A DNA stretch of 64,000 nt, taken from positions 124,001 to 188,000 of the forward strand of contig NZ_BCVE01000007.1 of NCBI RefSeq assembly GCF_001591585.1, given 5' to 3'. The notes below the pieces were generated by a model. That model saw nothing but the letters and a program-made list of their open reading frames with translations. It did not search any database and was not told where the DNA came from. Source of the stretch: Niallia circulans NBRC 13626 (GTDB taxonomy: Bacteria; Bacillota; Bacilli; Bacillales; Cytobacillaceae). Every line of letters starts with the position of its first letter. Position 1 is the stretch's first letter. The translations under genes were made by a program, and so were the position numbers. Shown here piece after piece: positions 10,316 to 19,994 of the stretch.

Positions 10316-11269
10316 TCAATGATTTAAATAGACACCCATATTTTTAAACTTAGCATAGCGGTTATTCACAAGTTCTTCCTTTGTCATTCCTTTTAATTCT
10401 TTCAGAGATGCATATAATACTTCATCAATTTGTTCTGCTTGTTCTTTTATATTATGGTGTGCTCCACCTTTTACTTCCTTAATGATGGAATCAATAATGC
10501 TTAACTCTTTTAAGTCAGGTGCAGTAATCCTCATTTTTTCAGCTGCTTGTTTAGCCTGCCCAGCATCTTTCCATAAAATAGATGCGGCTCCTTCTGGTGT
10601 AATAACTGAGTATGTGGAGTTCTCTAGCATGTGAATATGGTTACCAACGCCAAGTGCTAAAGCACCACCACTACCACCTTCTCCAATTACAATACAGACA
10701 ATTGGGACTTCCATCGATGCCATTTCAAATAAATTTTTGGCAATAGCTTCACTTTGTCCTCTTTCCTCTGCAGCTTTACCAGGGTATGCACCTTTTGTGT
10801 CAATAAAACAAATAATGGGACGATTGAACTTATCCGCTTGCTTCATTAGACGCAGGGCTTTTCGATATCCTTCTGGATGAGGCATTCCAAAATTTCTGCG
10901 AATATTTTCCTTTGTATCTTTTCCTCTTTGATGGCCGACAATCGTTACTGGTAATCCTTTGTATTTCGCAATTCCACCTACAATTGCCTCATCATCTCCA
11001 AAGCCTCTATCTCCATGTAATTCGATAAAATCGGTAAACAAATGGGGAATATAGTCAAGGGTCGTTGGTCTATTTGGATGTCTAGCAATTTGAACTCGAT
11101 CCCAAGGCTTCATATTATCGTATACATCTTTTTCCAATTTTTTTAAGCGTATTTCTAATTTTTCAATCTCTGTACTTAAATCAACATTTGCATTTTCCGA
11201 GAAGTCTTTTAATTCTTGGATTTTATCTTTCAATTCATTAATTGGTTTATCAAAATCTAATCCTACCAT
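10316..11269 (-). CDS. accA: Acetyl-CoA carboxylase, carboxyltransferase subunit alpha
   Basis: With AccD it moves the carboxyl group from carboxybiotin to acetyl-CoA, making malonyl-CoA for fatty-acid synthesis. It has 317 residues, the normal bacterial length. The N-terminal helical region (to about residue 55) precedes the crotonase-like core with [27 protein letters not shown] and the oxyanion-hole stretch [14 protein letters not shown]. The start overlaps the accD stop by 7 nt, so translation is probably coupled and keeps the two subunits equimolar. Confidence 0.98.
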   Translation of the reverse strand: MVGLDFDKPINELKDKIQELKDFSENANVDLSTEIEKLEIRLKKLEKDVYDNMKPWDRVQIARHPNRPTTLDYIPHLFTDFIELHGDRGFGDDEAIVGGIAKYKGLPVTIVGHQRGKDTKENIRRNFGMPHPEGYRKALRLMKQADKFNRPIICFIDTKGAYPGKAAEERGQSEAIAKNLFEMASMEVPIVCIVIGEGGSGGALALGVGNHIHMLENSTYSVITPEGAASILWKDAGQAKQAAEKMRITAPDLKELSIIDSIIKEVKGGAHHNIKEQAEQIDEVLYASLKELKGMTKEELVNNRYAKFKNMGVYLNH

Positions 11270-12132
11270 TCTAATTCACCACCTGTTTGATGCATTTCAA
11301 GCACGAGGCTAAGCTTCTCTTTTAATTCTAATCTAGGTATTACCGCATCTAATTGACCATGCTTTAGTAAAAACTCTGCCGTTTGGAAGTCCTCCGGAAG
11401 CTCTTCTCCTATCGTTTGTTCAATAATACGACGTCCCGCAAAACCAATTAATGCACCTGGTTCAGCAAAATTATAATCTCCAAGTGAGGCAAAGCTTGCA
11501 GAAACGCCTCCTGTTGTTGGGTGGGTCATAATGGTAATATATAAACCGCCATTATCGCTAAATCGTTTTAATGCTACACTTGTTTTCGCCATTTGCATAA
11601 GACTTAGCACGCCTTCTTGCATTCTTGCTCCACCAGAAGCCGTAAAAATTATAAAGGGTACCGAAAGCTCATCAGCCTTTTCGACAGCGAGGGTAATTTT
11701 TTCTCCAACTACTGAACCCATACTTCCCATCCGGAAAGAAGAATCCATTACAGCTATTACTACTTTTCTGCCATTTATTTCGCCTGTTCCTGTAACAACA
11801 GCTTCATTCATATTCGTTTTTTTAATATCGCCGGCAATTTTATCTTCATAACCAGGAAACTGCAAAGGATTTCCGGTTCTCATTTCTGCATTTAGCTCAA
11901 CAAAAGTTGCTTCATCCAAAATGCAATTCATTCTTTCATAAGCCTTCATAGGCAGATGATACCCACAGTTTAAACAAACCTTATGATTCTTCTGTAATTC
12001 ACGTGTATACATTATTTTCTTACAATTAGAACATTTTGTCATAATCCCTTCTGGAACTTCATTCTTTGATAATTCTGAAGGTAATGTTGCATACTTAAGT
12101 TTTTTTGATTTCGAAAATATTCCCTTAATCAA
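11263..12132 (-). CDS. accD: Acetyl-CoA carboxylase, carboxyltransferase subunit beta
   Basis: Partner of AccA in malonyl-CoA formation, 289 residues. The N-terminal four-cysteine zinc ribbon (CSNCKK ... CLNCGY, about residues 34-56) is typical of AccD, followed by the crotonase fold with [23 protein letters not shown]. It lies 69 nt downstream of the GntR-type regulator. No clear FapR box or strong promoter was found in that gap, so the regulator, accD and accA may be one transcript. Confidence 0.98.
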   Translation of the reverse strand: MIKGIFSKSKKLKYATLPSELSKNEVPEGIMTKCSNCKKIMYTRELQKNHKVCLNCGYHLPMKAYERMNCILDEATFVELNAEMRTGNPLQFPGYEDKIAGDIKKTNMNEAVVTGTGEINGRKVVIAVMDSSFRMGSMGSVVGEKITLAVEKADELSVPFIIFTASGGARMQEGVLSLMQMAKTSVALKRFSDNGGLYITIMTHPTTGGVSASFASLGDYNFAEPGALIGFAGRRIIEQTIGEELPEDFQTAEFLLKHGQLDAVIPRLELKEKLSLVLEMHQTGGELEW

Positions 12133-12201
12133 TATGGAAACCTCCCCATAAGTAACAATTTAGATTTGAATCGGATTCCTATCATTTCCAAGCACCAATA
12201 A

Positions 12202-12822
12202 TCAGTTAAAATTATTGTAATTACTAAATACACTCCATAATTGCATTTGATTCTTTTTTTTTAATGAATCTAAAAGAAGGAGGTAATCCTCCCTCTTCCA
12301 TTCTTTCGCAGGAATTGTTAGTGAATGATAATAGTCATTTAAAATAGTCCATAAACGATGGACCAAGAAATTATCAGCTATTTTAATGATTTGAAAGAAA
12401 AACTCACTTTCTGATATTTCTCGTTCATTTACCAACTGTTTTAAATGTGCCAATTCATCTTCTGTAATTTTTTCCATGGCAATATATAGAGCATTTAATT
12501 GAATATAGTTCTTTGTTTCCAAAACGTCTTGTTTTGCTTTATCATTCTGCAATATAAAAGTACTGATCAATTCTACTAATTTATGACCTTGAAAATCACG
12601 AAGAAAGGTTCCTTCCCCTTTTCTTGTTTCAATCAACCCAAGCAGCTCTAATGCTCTCAGAGCTTCCCTGATGGATGATCTGCCTGCATGCAGGGTTTCA
12701 CTCAATACTCGTTCAGAGGGAAGCTTGTCCCCTGGTTTCAGGCCGTTTTGATCAATCATTTCTCGTAAATGATTCACGATATCCACATATAATTTGGATT
12801 CCTTTGAAGATGATTCATTCAC
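12202..12822 (-). CDS. GntR-family transcription regulator, FadR/PdhR type
   Basis: DNA-binding regulator of 206 residues. The N-terminal winged helix (about residues 8-75) has the family pattern LPSERVLSE ... GRSSIREALRALELLGLIETRKGEGTF, with the paired arginines that FadR and PdhR use to read a GGT half-site. The C-terminal part is helical and somewhat short for an FCD ligand domain. It is upstream of and probably cotranscribed with accDA. A near-perfect TGGTnnnACCA operator lies about 100 bp upstream of its start, which suggests self-regulation. The ligand is unknown; pyruvate, lactate or an acyl-CoA are family precedents. Confidence 0.88.
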   Translation of the reverse strand: MNESSSKESKLYVDIVNHLREMIDQNGLKPGDKLPSERVLSETLHAGRSSIREALRALELLGLIETRKGEGTFLRDFQGHKLVELISTFILQNDKAKQDVLETKNYIQLNALYIAMEKITEDELAHLKQLVNEREISESEFFFQIIKIADNFLVHRLWTILNDYYHSLTIPAKEWKREDYLLLLDSLKKKNQMQLWSVFSNYNNFN

Positions 12823-12923
12823 CTTATGTCATCACTCACTTCTTTCTTGCCTTTTTAGGCAATGTTATAAGAAAATAAATAAAGTATAAGTACAAAATAT
12901 CCAATCCAAAAATTTAGGCTAAG

Positions 12924-12934
12924 TGGTCTGACCA
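12924..12934. promoter_or_regulatory. FadR/PdhR-type operator upstream of the GntR gene
   Basis: TGGTCTGACCA is a perfect palindrome with a single central base and fits the TGGTnnnACCA core bound by FadR-subfamily GntR proteins. It sits just downstream of minus-strand promoter-like sequence (TTTACA, then TATATT near 12950-12975), where binding would block transcription. The pairing with the adjacent gntR product is inference. Confidence 0.6.
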
Positions 12935-12955
12935 GTCAGCTTATTAAACAATATA

Positions 12956-12973
12956 ACAACTTTTTAAAGTTGT
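12956..12973 (-). terminator. Hairpin after dnaE
   Basis: Arms ACAACTTT and AAAGTTGT around two bases, 6 nt after the dnaE stop. The following minus-strand sequence is only moderately T-rich, so termination may be weak and dnaE may read into gntR. Confidence 0.4.
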
Positions 12974-12979
12974 AAAGTT

Positions 12980-15900
12980 TTATTCGGATAAGAAAACGCG
13001 ATTAGCACCTAGTAAAGTAGATAATTCAGCGATACATTCCTTACTTGGTGAAATTTTATATTCTTCGTTTAAAACGATGTTTTTTCCTGTTTCCTCATAA
13101 TGAATAATAACTGGAGTAGTTCCCGGGAATTTTCTCATAACCGCCAGTAACTCTAATCTTTGGTTCATCATATGCTTCTCATTCATCACTTTAATAAACA
13201 ACTTATGTTCCTTTTTAGAAAGTGACTGGACAATCGTCCTCATCGATTCAACTAATTGAATAACAAATTGTTTACTGCCGTTTCTTTCTTCACATTTCCC
13301 TTCCAAATATACGATTTCACCCGAGTTAAGCAGACTTTGATATTTCTTAAAAATAGTTGGAAATATAACACCTTGCATTTCTCCGCTCTGATCACTCAGC
13401 TGGATAAATGCCATCGGCTCCCCTTTTTTAGTGCGAATGATATTTATTTCTGTTATATAGACAATGCTTTTATGTTTTTTTCCTACTTCCATTCCATTAA
13501 TAGCAATGGTTTGCAAAGTTGCTTGATACGGCTTATAGATAGACACAGGATGGTCTGATAAGTAAAATCCTAAGGCATCTTTTTCTAAAGCTAATTTATC
13601 TTCCACTCTGAGTGGTTCTACTTCTACATATTTCGGTTTAAAAAAGAAATCATCCTCACTAAATAAATCATTTTGCTCTTCATCCTCTGGATGAACTAAT
13701 TGGGCGTGCTGTATGGCTACATCAATAGATGCCAGCAAAATAGCACGATCTACTCCGAATTCATCGAAGCTTCCGGAATAAATAAGCATTTCCAAGACTC
13801 TTCTGTTAACCGTCTTCGGGGAAACTCGTATACAAAAATCAAACAAATCTTCAAATTTTTTCTGACTTCTCGCCTTTAATATTTCTCTTAATACATTTCC
13901 GCCAATACCTTTTATGCCTGCTAAGCTATAACGGATTTTATTCTTTTCTACACGGAAAAAGTAATTACTTTGATTAATAGAAGGCGGAGTCAATTCAATA
14001 TTCATCTGTTTTAACTCTTGAATATACTGAATTATTTTCCCTGTGTTTCCAAGGGAAGATGTTAATAGTGCCGCCATAAAATACAGGGGGTAGTTTGCTT
14101 TTAAATAGGCAAGCTGATAAGCAATCATACTATATGCTACTGCATGACTTCTATTAAAACCATAGTTGGCAAAACGCACAATTAACTCATATATTTCATT
14201 CGCTGTTTTTTCATGATATCCTTTTCTTTCTGCTCCTTTTACAAAATGAATTCTTTCTTTTTCCAGAATTTCCTTTTGTTTCTTACTCACAGCTCGTCTT
14301 AACAAATCCGCCTCTCCTAGTGAGAACCCAGCCATTTTAGAAGCGATTTGCATAATTTGCTCTTGATAAACAATCACTCCATAGGTGCTCTTTAGTATCT
14401 CTTCTAAATCAGGATGATAATAGTTTATCGATTCTTTGCCATGTTTTCTATTGATGTAATGCGGTATATTCTCCATAGGTCCAGGACGGTAAAGCGCATT
14501 AACAGCTACAATATCTTCAAAATTAGTTGGCTGTAACCTCTTTAATACATTGCGCATTCCTTCTGATTCCAATTGAAAGATCCCTGTTGTATCTCCTCTA
14601 CTTAATAGCTTGAAAACATTTGGGTCATCAATTGGTATTTTTCTTATATCTATTCTTTTCTTTGTTGCTTTATAAAGCATATCAAGAATAGCTTCAATAA
14701 AAGAAAGATTTCTTAAACCAAGAAAATCCATTTTCAATAAGCCAAGTTCCTCTAAATATTCCATGCTATACTGTGTTAAATAAATATCGTCATGACCACC
14801 TTGAATCGGAATAATATCAACAAGGGGCTGTTGACTAAGAACCACGCCGGCAGCATGGGTTGATGTATGCCTTGGAAGCCCTTCGATTTTACATGCAGTA
14901 TCAAATAGTTTTTGATTTCGAGGAGATGATTCAACAAATTGCTGCAAACGGATGGATTCTTGATAGCTTTGTTTGAGATTAACACCTAGTTTAGATGGGA
15001 TCATTCTTGACAGTTCATCCAACTCTTTAACAGATAAGCCAAAGGCTCGCCCAACATCACGCAAAGCTGCTTTAGCAGCAAGCGTACCAAAGGTAATAAT
15101 TTGCGCAACATGCAGCTCTCCATATTTATTTTTCACATATGAAATAACTTTATCCCGCTTATTATCAGGAAAATCAATATCGATATCTGGCATGGAAATT
15201 CTCTCTGGATTTAAAAATCTTTCAAAAAGCAATTGATATTTAATAGGATCTATATCTGTAATATGTAAAACATAGGCAACGATTGATCCCGCAGCTGACC
15301 CCCTTCCAGGACCTGTTAGAATTCCGTTCTCTCGCGCAAACTTCATAAAATCCCAAACAATTAAGAAATAGTCACTATAATTCATTCTCCCAATGATGTC
15401 CAATTCATATTCCAACCGTGCTGTGTGTTCTGGAGAAGGATGAGAATATCTGTCATTTAAACCAGCCATACATAATTCTCTTAAATAACTAAGAGCATTT
15501 TTTCCTGCAGGTACAGTATATTTAGGTAAGGTAGCAAGTATGCCATTCATTTCAATCTGACAAGACTCTCCTACCTTCCATGTGTTTTCCAGAATATCTG
15601 GTTGATCATTGAATAATGTGATCATTTCTTCTTTGTTTTTTAGATAATGCTGATTAGAACTCCATTCATCTTGCTCTATATCGGAAAGCTTCTCCCCATT
15701 TTTGATTGCCTTTAAGCATTCATAAGCAAAATGGTCCTCCTCCTCCAGGTAAAATACATTATTTGTTGCTACCAGCTTGACTTTTTCTTCAGAAGCTAAT
15801 CTGAGTAACTTTTCATTTAGTGCATCTTCCACCGCAATGCCGTGTCTTTGAATAGATAAAAAGCATTGACCAGGTTCAAAAATGGACTTCCATAGCATTA

Positions 15901-16342
15901 ATGTATTTCTTGCTGATTCCGTATCATCCCTCAGTAAATTTTGTTCAATCTCCCCTTCAAATCCAGGTGAGATTGCAACGAGACCTTTAGCATAATGCTT
16001 TAACCATTTCACAGGAATTCCCTGTGGATTTTTTGTTTGAACAGCACTCGTAATTTTCAATAAATTTTTAAATCCTAGACTAGTTCTAGCTAATAAGACC
16101 AATGGATAAACATTATCTTCTTCCCATTCACTTATTACATCTACTGTTAGTCCGATAATCGGTTTTATCCCTTGCTTTAATGATTCTTTATAAAAAGAAG
16201 CTGCACCATACATCACATTGCGATCTGTTAAAGCAATAGAACGATAGCCATGCTTTTTAGCATTTGTAACTAACTCTTTTATCGAAAGCGTGCTAGATAA
16301 AAGGCTATATGCACTAGATACTTGAAGATGTATAAAAGACAT
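12980..16342 (-). CDS. dnaE: DNA polymerase III subunit alpha, DnaE type
   Basis: Replicative polymerase of 1120 residues. In low-GC Gram-positives, which also have PolC, DnaE extends lagging-strand primers and takes part in mutagenic synthesis. Domains in order are the N-terminal PHP (FIHLQVSSAYSLLSST, then GYRSIALTDRNVMYG), the polymerase core with GPGRGSAAGSIVAYVL and the acidic triad MPDIDIDFPD, the finger region (TGIFQLESEGM, NFEDIVAVNALYRPGP), helix-hairpin-helix, and an OB fold near residues 950-1040. Many Bacillus genomes have malic-enzyme gene ytsJ between dnaE and accD; here it is absent. Confidence 0.98.
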   Translation of the reverse strand: MSFIHLQVSSAYSLLSSTLSIKELVTNAKKHGYRSIALTDRNVMYGAASFYKESLKQGIKPIIGLTVDVISEWEEDNVYPLVLLARTSLGFKNLLKITSAVQTKNPQGIPVKWLKHYAKGLVAISPGFEGEIEQNLLRDDTESARNTLMLWKSIFEPGQCFLSIQRHGIAVEDALNEKLLRLASEEKVKLVATNNVFYLEEEDHFAYECLKAIKNGEKLSDIEQDEWSSNQHYLKNKEEMITLFNDQPDILENTWKVGESCQIEMNGILATLPKYTVPAGKNALSYLRELCMAGLNDRYSHPSPEHTARLEYELDIIGRMNYSDYFLIVWDFMKFARENGILTGPGRGSAAGSIVAYVLHITDIDPIKYQLLFERFLNPERISMPDIDIDFPDNKRDKVISYVKNKYGELHVAQIITFGTLAAKAALRDVGRAFGLSVKELDELSRMIPSKLGVNLKQSYQESIRLQQFVESSPRNQKLFDTACKIEGLPRHTSTHAAGVVLSQQPLVDIIPIQGGHDDIYLTQYSMEYLEELGLLKMDFLGLRNLSFIEAILDMLYKATKKRIDIRKIPIDDPNVFKLLSRGDTTGIFQLESEGMRNVLKRLQPTNFEDIVAVNALYRPGPMENIPHYINRKHGKESINYYHPDLEEILKSTYGVIVYQEQIMQIASKMAGFSLGEADLLRRAVSKKQKEILEKERIHFVKGAERKGYHEKTANEIYELIVRFANYGFNRSHAVAYSMIAYQLAYLKANYPLYFMAALLTSSLGNTGKIIQYIQELKQMNIELTPPSINQSNYFFRVEKNKIRYSLAGIKGIGGNVLREILKARSQKKFEDLFDFCIRVSPKTVNRRVLEMLIYSGSFDEFGVDRAILLASIDVAIQHAQLVHPEDEEQNDLFSEDDFFFKPKYVEVEPLRVEDKLALEKDALGFYLSDHPVSIYKPYQATLQTIAINGMEVGKKHKSIVYITEINIIRTKKGEPMAFIQLSDQSGEMQGVIFPTIFKKYQSLLNSGEIVYLEGKCEERNGSKQFVIQLVESMRTIVQSLSKKEHKLFIKVMNEKHMMNQRLELLAVMRKFPGTTPVIIHYEETGKNIVLNEEYKISPSKECIAELSTLLGANRVFLSE

Positions 16343-16802
16343 AAATTAATTCACCACTTTTCTTAAAAAATTTTTTTCCTTATAACAAAAAAATATATAA
16401 AAATGCTAGAGAAGATGTCATTTTTGCTTTATTTACAAACCTTTTTACCACTTTAAAGGCTATTCCCTTAAAAAAGCAATCATTGTTATTCTATCTTATT
16501 AGTTTGCCTCAAAATAAAAGACTTTTTCCTTTCATTATAGATGTTCACAGCAAAAAAAGAAAATATGTTCTCTTTATTAAGGAATGACGTGAAACTTCAA
16601 CACTTGTATAATCGACCTTTAAATTCATTCATAAATGCAATAGATTGTCCATAATAATAAGAAGAAGAATAGAAGATTACAAGATATGAGAAAAATATAC
16701 AACCGTGAGAATAAATATTTTGCTCTATGGAGAAGACTTCATTCTATTTGATTTATTGCCTGCTTAGAAACAAAAACTAATAAAAGTTAGAGAGGTAAAC
16801 GT
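16343..16802. other. Divergent intergenic region between dnaE and ytrH
   Basis: No gene seen. On the plus strand, ATGACG and TATAAT with a 17-bp spacer (about 16585-16613) form a possible sigma-A promoter. Nearer ytrH, TATACAAC (about 16697) matches 6 of 8 bases of the sigma-E -10 box CATACAMT, but its -35 is poor. On the minus strand a TATAAT near 16536 could serve dnaE. Confidence 0.4.
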
Positions 16803-17135
16803 ATGAATCAACAACCATTCTTCCCTACCTTCATCGAAAGCTACTTTATTGCCTTAGGGGTTATTTTAGGAGGCGCACTTTTAGGTGGACTTGCTGCATT
16901 TCTAACCGGAAAACCACTCCTTACTGAAATCATACGCATTTCTGGAATCATCAAAATTTGGGCGATTGTTACAGCGATTGGCGGGACCTTTGATGCTATT
17001 GATACGATTGAAAAAGGAATCTATGATGCTGGCACAAAAGACCTATTCAAACAAATCTTATTAATCGTTTCTGCTTTCGGAGGAGCTCATACAGGCATTA
17101 CAATTATTAAGTGGATTACACAGGAGTATATATAA
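16803..17135 (+). CDS. ytrH: Sporulation membrane protein YtrH
   Basis: Small membrane protein of 110 residues with three hydrophobic segments (about residues 10-35, 50-62 and 82-105). YtrH is known in B. subtilis as a sigma-E-controlled protein needed for efficient sporulation, made with YtrI in the mother cell. The Gly-rich stretch GVILGGALLGGLAAFLTGKP, IWAIVTAIGGTFD and the position between dnaE and nrnA agree with YtrH. AGAGAGG precedes the ATG. The stop is directly adjacent to the ytrI start, so the two are one operon. Confidence 0.93.
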   Translation: MNQQPFFPTFIESYFIALGVILGGALLGGLAAFLTGKPLLTEIIRISGIIKIWAIVTAIGGTFDAIDTIEKGIYDAGTKDLFKQILLIVSAFGGAHTGITIIKWITQEYI

Positions 17136-17645
17136 ATGAGAATTCCACCATATTATAAAAATCAGGCTGTACAACGTTTTTTTGCCGGAATGGTTATCGG
17201 TGGAGTAATCAGTTGGTGTATTTTTGTCTTTATTTTTGGTGTATGGCAGGAACGATATAGCTCGGAAATTAAAACACAAAAAGCAACTATTGAGGATTTA
17301 GAAAGAGAGAAAAAAATATGGCAAGAGGAATTTGCTGCACAAAATAAAACGACCGAAGAAAAGCTGACAGTGGAGGATATCGTTGTAAAGATAAACAATA
17401 CAGATAAAGAAAAATATGATATTAAACCCTTTAATGCCTTAGAAATGGAAGATGCCATTAAAGAAGATTTATCGACCATTATTGCAAAAGACCTCGATAT
17501 GGTCTATAAAAGTCGCGCACTGTTAAAAAAGTCGATTGAAAACAAAGTAGTTGTTTCCGATAAAAAGCGTTATAAATTTAAAGTAACAGAGTTGATTATT
17601 TATACAACGGTTCATGTCGAATTAAGAGTCACCTTTGGCGATTAA
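17136..17645 (+). CDS. ytrI: Sporulation membrane protein YtrI
   Basis: Protein of 169 residues with one N-terminal transmembrane helix (about residues 12-35). A charged coiled-coil-like stretch follows (EIKTQKATIEDLEREKKIWQEE), then a C-terminal domain that would lie outside the membrane. This is the YtrI layout; in B. subtilis it acts with YtrH during sporulation. The ATG abuts the ytrH stop and AGGAG lies within the end of ytrH. A strong terminator follows. Confidence 0.9.
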   Translation: MRIPPYYKNQAVQRFFAGMVIGGVISWCIFVFIFGVWQERYSSEIKTQKATIEDLEREKKIWQEEFAAQNKTTEEKLTVEDIVVKINNTDKEKYDIKPFNALEMEDAIKEDLSTIIAKDLDMVYKSRALLKKSIENKVVVSDKKRYKFKVTELIIYTTVHVELRVTFGD

Positions 17646-17650
17646 AAAGA

Positions 17651-17690
17651 GGTGCAATCCATTATAACGTAACGGATTGCACCCTTTTTC
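17651..17690 (+). terminator. Bidirectional terminator between ytrI and nrnA
   Basis: Perfect 10-bp arms GGTGCAATCC and GGATTGCACC with a 13-nt loop, then TTTTTC on the plus strand. On the minus strand the run after the stem is TCTTTTTAAT, so it can also end nrnA. Confidence 0.92.
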
Positions 17691-17726
17691 TTTCTTGTTG
17701 AATAATTAAGCCATAAGAAAACTACC

Positions 17727-18659
17727 TTATTTACAAACTGCTTCTAAATCCTTCACTACTTTACAGGCATCCTCCCATTGATAAATGGTTGCGCCTGAGG
17801 CCATTGGATGTCCTCCACCATTATATTTTTTTGCAATTCCATTAATAACTGGTCCTTTTGAACGCAATCTTACACGAATTTGATCTGCTTCTTCAATAAA
17901 AAAGACCCATGCTTTTAAACCTTTTACACTCCCTAGACTGCTAACAAGTAACGATGCCTCTGCAGGAGTTGCCTGAAATTGAGCTAATATTTCCTTATTG
18001 AGCTTCATACTTGCTACTCCATTTGCATGAACTTGAAAATTTTGCAGAACATAGCCACTCAGCTTGACAATATGGGGATCGAGTTCATACATTTGGTCAT
18101 ACATTTCTGTGCGCGAAAAAGAATATTTGATTAATTCTCCGGCATAAAGAAATGTTTTTTCCGATGTACTTGGATATAGAAATCTCCCAGTATCTCCAAC
18201 AATTCCCGCATATAGCAGCCTTGCAGCCTCATCACTCATCTTTAGCCCCTGATCTTCTCCAAACAAATAAAACTCATAGATCAACTCACTTGTCGAACTA
18301 GCTGCAGTCTCTACCCAAACTATATCGCCATATGCATCATCATTTGGATGATGGTCGATCTTTATTAGCATTTTCCCAGTCAGATAGCGCTGGTCACATA
18401 CTCTTTCTTGATTAGCTGTATCACATACAATGACCAGCGCATCAGCATAGGTGCTGTCATCAATGACATCGAGTCTTCGTAAAAAGTTTAAGGAAGCTTC
18501 TTCTTTTCCTACCGTATAGACGTTTTTATCGGGATAAGAAGTTTTTATAATTTCTGCTAATCCACCTTGCGATCCATATGCATCTGGATCTGGACGGACA
18601 TGTCTATGAATAATGATAGTATTAAAGGCTCTTATCGCATCTAGTATTTTCTGTTTCAT
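17727..18659 (-). CDS. nrnA: Bifunctional oligoribonuclease/pAp phosphatase NrnA
   Basis: DHH-DHHA1 phosphoesterase of 310 residues. It degrades RNA fragments of 2-5 nt and dephosphorylates 3'-phosphoadenosine 5'-phosphate, linking RNA turnover to sulfur assimilation. Metal ligands are visible in HRHVRPDPDA near residue 20, VCDTA near residue 85, the DHH motif IDHHPND near residue 105, and the DHHA1 substrate-binding motif GGGHPMASGA near the C-terminus. It lies 15 nt after ytoI and is probably cotranscribed. Confidence 0.96.
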   Translation of the reverse strand: MKQKILDAIRAFNTIIIHRHVRPDPDAYGSQGGLAEIIKTSYPDKNVYTVGKEEASLNFLRRLDVIDDSTYADALVIVCDTANQERVCDQRYLTGKMLIKIDHHPNDDAYGDIVWVETAASSTSELIYEFYLFGEDQGLKMSDEAARLLYAGIVGDTGRFLYPSTSEKTFLYAGELIKYSFSRTEMYDQMYELDPHIVKLSGYVLQNFQVHANGVASMKLNKEILAQFQATPAEASLLVSSLGSVKGLKAWVFFIEEADQIRVRLRSKGPVINGIAKKYNGGGHPMASGATIYQWEDACKVVKDLEAVCK

Positions 18660-18674
18660 TTATTTCTCCTTTCA

Positions 18675-19994
18675 TTAATGACGATCGATTAATTGACACA
18701 TCATCATCGCTTTTCCAACAAGTACTCCGTGGTTAAAAACTTCTACATCGACTTTCCCAAATTTTCGTCCAACTTCTAAAATTTTGGGAACTATTTCAAT
18801 AACACTATCCATTTGAACTGGCTTGATAAAATAGATGGTCATATTTTCGACAACTAAATCACCTTTTTTAAACCATCTAAGTACTCTGTTCGCCGCTTCG
18901 GAAACAATCGTTGTAAACACCCCATAAGATATGGTCCCTAAGTGATTCGTCATCTGCGGAGTTACTTCACAGGAAAAGGCTGTTTCCCCTTTGTTTTTTC
19001 CTTTAGTCAACAAGACATGCTTTGTGACAATATCATCAATCGTTTCGCCAATTTGAGGCTGTCTTTGGTTCATTTGCAGCGCTTTTAATACATCTTGTCT
19101 ACTAATAATCCCTTCTAGCTTGTTTGCTTCATCTACAACTGGCAAGACTTCAATTCCTTCCCATACCATCATATGCGAACAAGAAGCAACACTTGTTTTG
19201 CCACTAACCGTCATTGGGTGTTTTGTCATGACTTTATCGATCGTCATATCCATCGATTTTCCAATGATATCCTTTGATGTAATCATCCCTTGTACTTTTA
19301 AACTATGATCCACTACTGGGAACCGACCGTGTAACGTTTCTTTATTATATTTATGCCACAAAGCAACATCATCCGTTGTCTTTAAGTAAATCGTTTCTTT
19401 AAGCGGTGTTAAAATATCTTCTACTAAAACAATTTCTTTTTTTATGAGCTGATCATAGATTGCCCGGTTTATCATCGTTGCAACAGTAAATGTATCATAG
19501 CTTGTTGAAATAATCGGGAGCTGCAAATCGTCTGCTAAACGTTTCACATGTTCCTCTGTATCGAAGCCACCTGTAATTAAAACCGCAGCACCAGCTTTTA
19601 ATACATGTTCATGTGCCCGCACACGGTTCCCTATAATCAAGAGATTTCCAGGACCTGTATAACGCATCATTGCATCTAATTTCATTGCCCCAATAACAAA
19701 ACGATTTAAGGTTTTATGTAAACCAGCTCTCCCACCAAGAACTTGTCCATCCACAATATTAACTACTTCTGCATAGGTTAACTTCTCAATATTTTCTTTC
19801 TTCTTTCGTTCAATTCTAATTGTACCAACTCTTTCAATGGTACTTACATACCCTTTATTCTCTGCTTCTTTTATCGCTCTATAAGCTGTTCCTTCACTTA
19901 CATTTAATGCTTTCGCAATTTGTCGAACAGAAATCTTTTCTCCTACTTGTAATTCATCAATATAATTTAATATTTGCTCATGTTTTGTAGCCAA
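18675..19994 (-). CDS. ytoI: YtoI: helix-turn-helix, DRTGG, CBS-pair and hotdog domain protein
   Basis: Cytoplasmic regulatory protein of 439 residues. In order it has a winged-helix-like N-terminus (VRQIAKALNVSEGTAYRAIKEAENKG, about residues 20-50), a DRTGG domain, two CBS motifs in the middle that may bind adenine nucleotides, and a C-terminal hotdog thioesterase-like fold (GTISYGVFTTIVSEAANR). I chose the TTG start because GAGGGTGG lies just upstream and the protein then begins ATKHEQI like its relatives. An ATG 15 codons earlier is in frame but lacks a ribosome site. The ligand and target are unknown. Confidence 0.9.
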   Translation of the reverse strand: MATKHEQILNYIDELQVGEKISVRQIAKALNVSEGTAYRAIKEAENKGYVSTIERVGTIRIERKKKENIEKLTYAEVVNIVDGQVLGGRAGLHKTLNRFVIGAMKLDAMMRYTGPGNLLIIGNRVRAHEHVLKAGAAVLITGGFDTEEHVKRLADDLQLPIISTSYDTFTVATMINRAIYDQLIKKEIVLVEDILTPLKETIYLKTTDDVALWHKYNKETLHGRFPVVDHSLKVQGMITSKDIIGKSMDMTIDKVMTKHPMTVSGKTSVASCSHMMVWEGIEVLPVVDEANKLEGIISRQDVLKALQMNQRQPQIGETIDDIVTKHVLLTKGKNKGETAFSCEVTPQMTNHLGTISYGVFTTIVSEAANRVLRWFKKGDLVVENMTIYFIKPVQMDSVIEIVPKILEVGRKFGKVDVEVFNHGVLVGKAMMMCQLIDRH

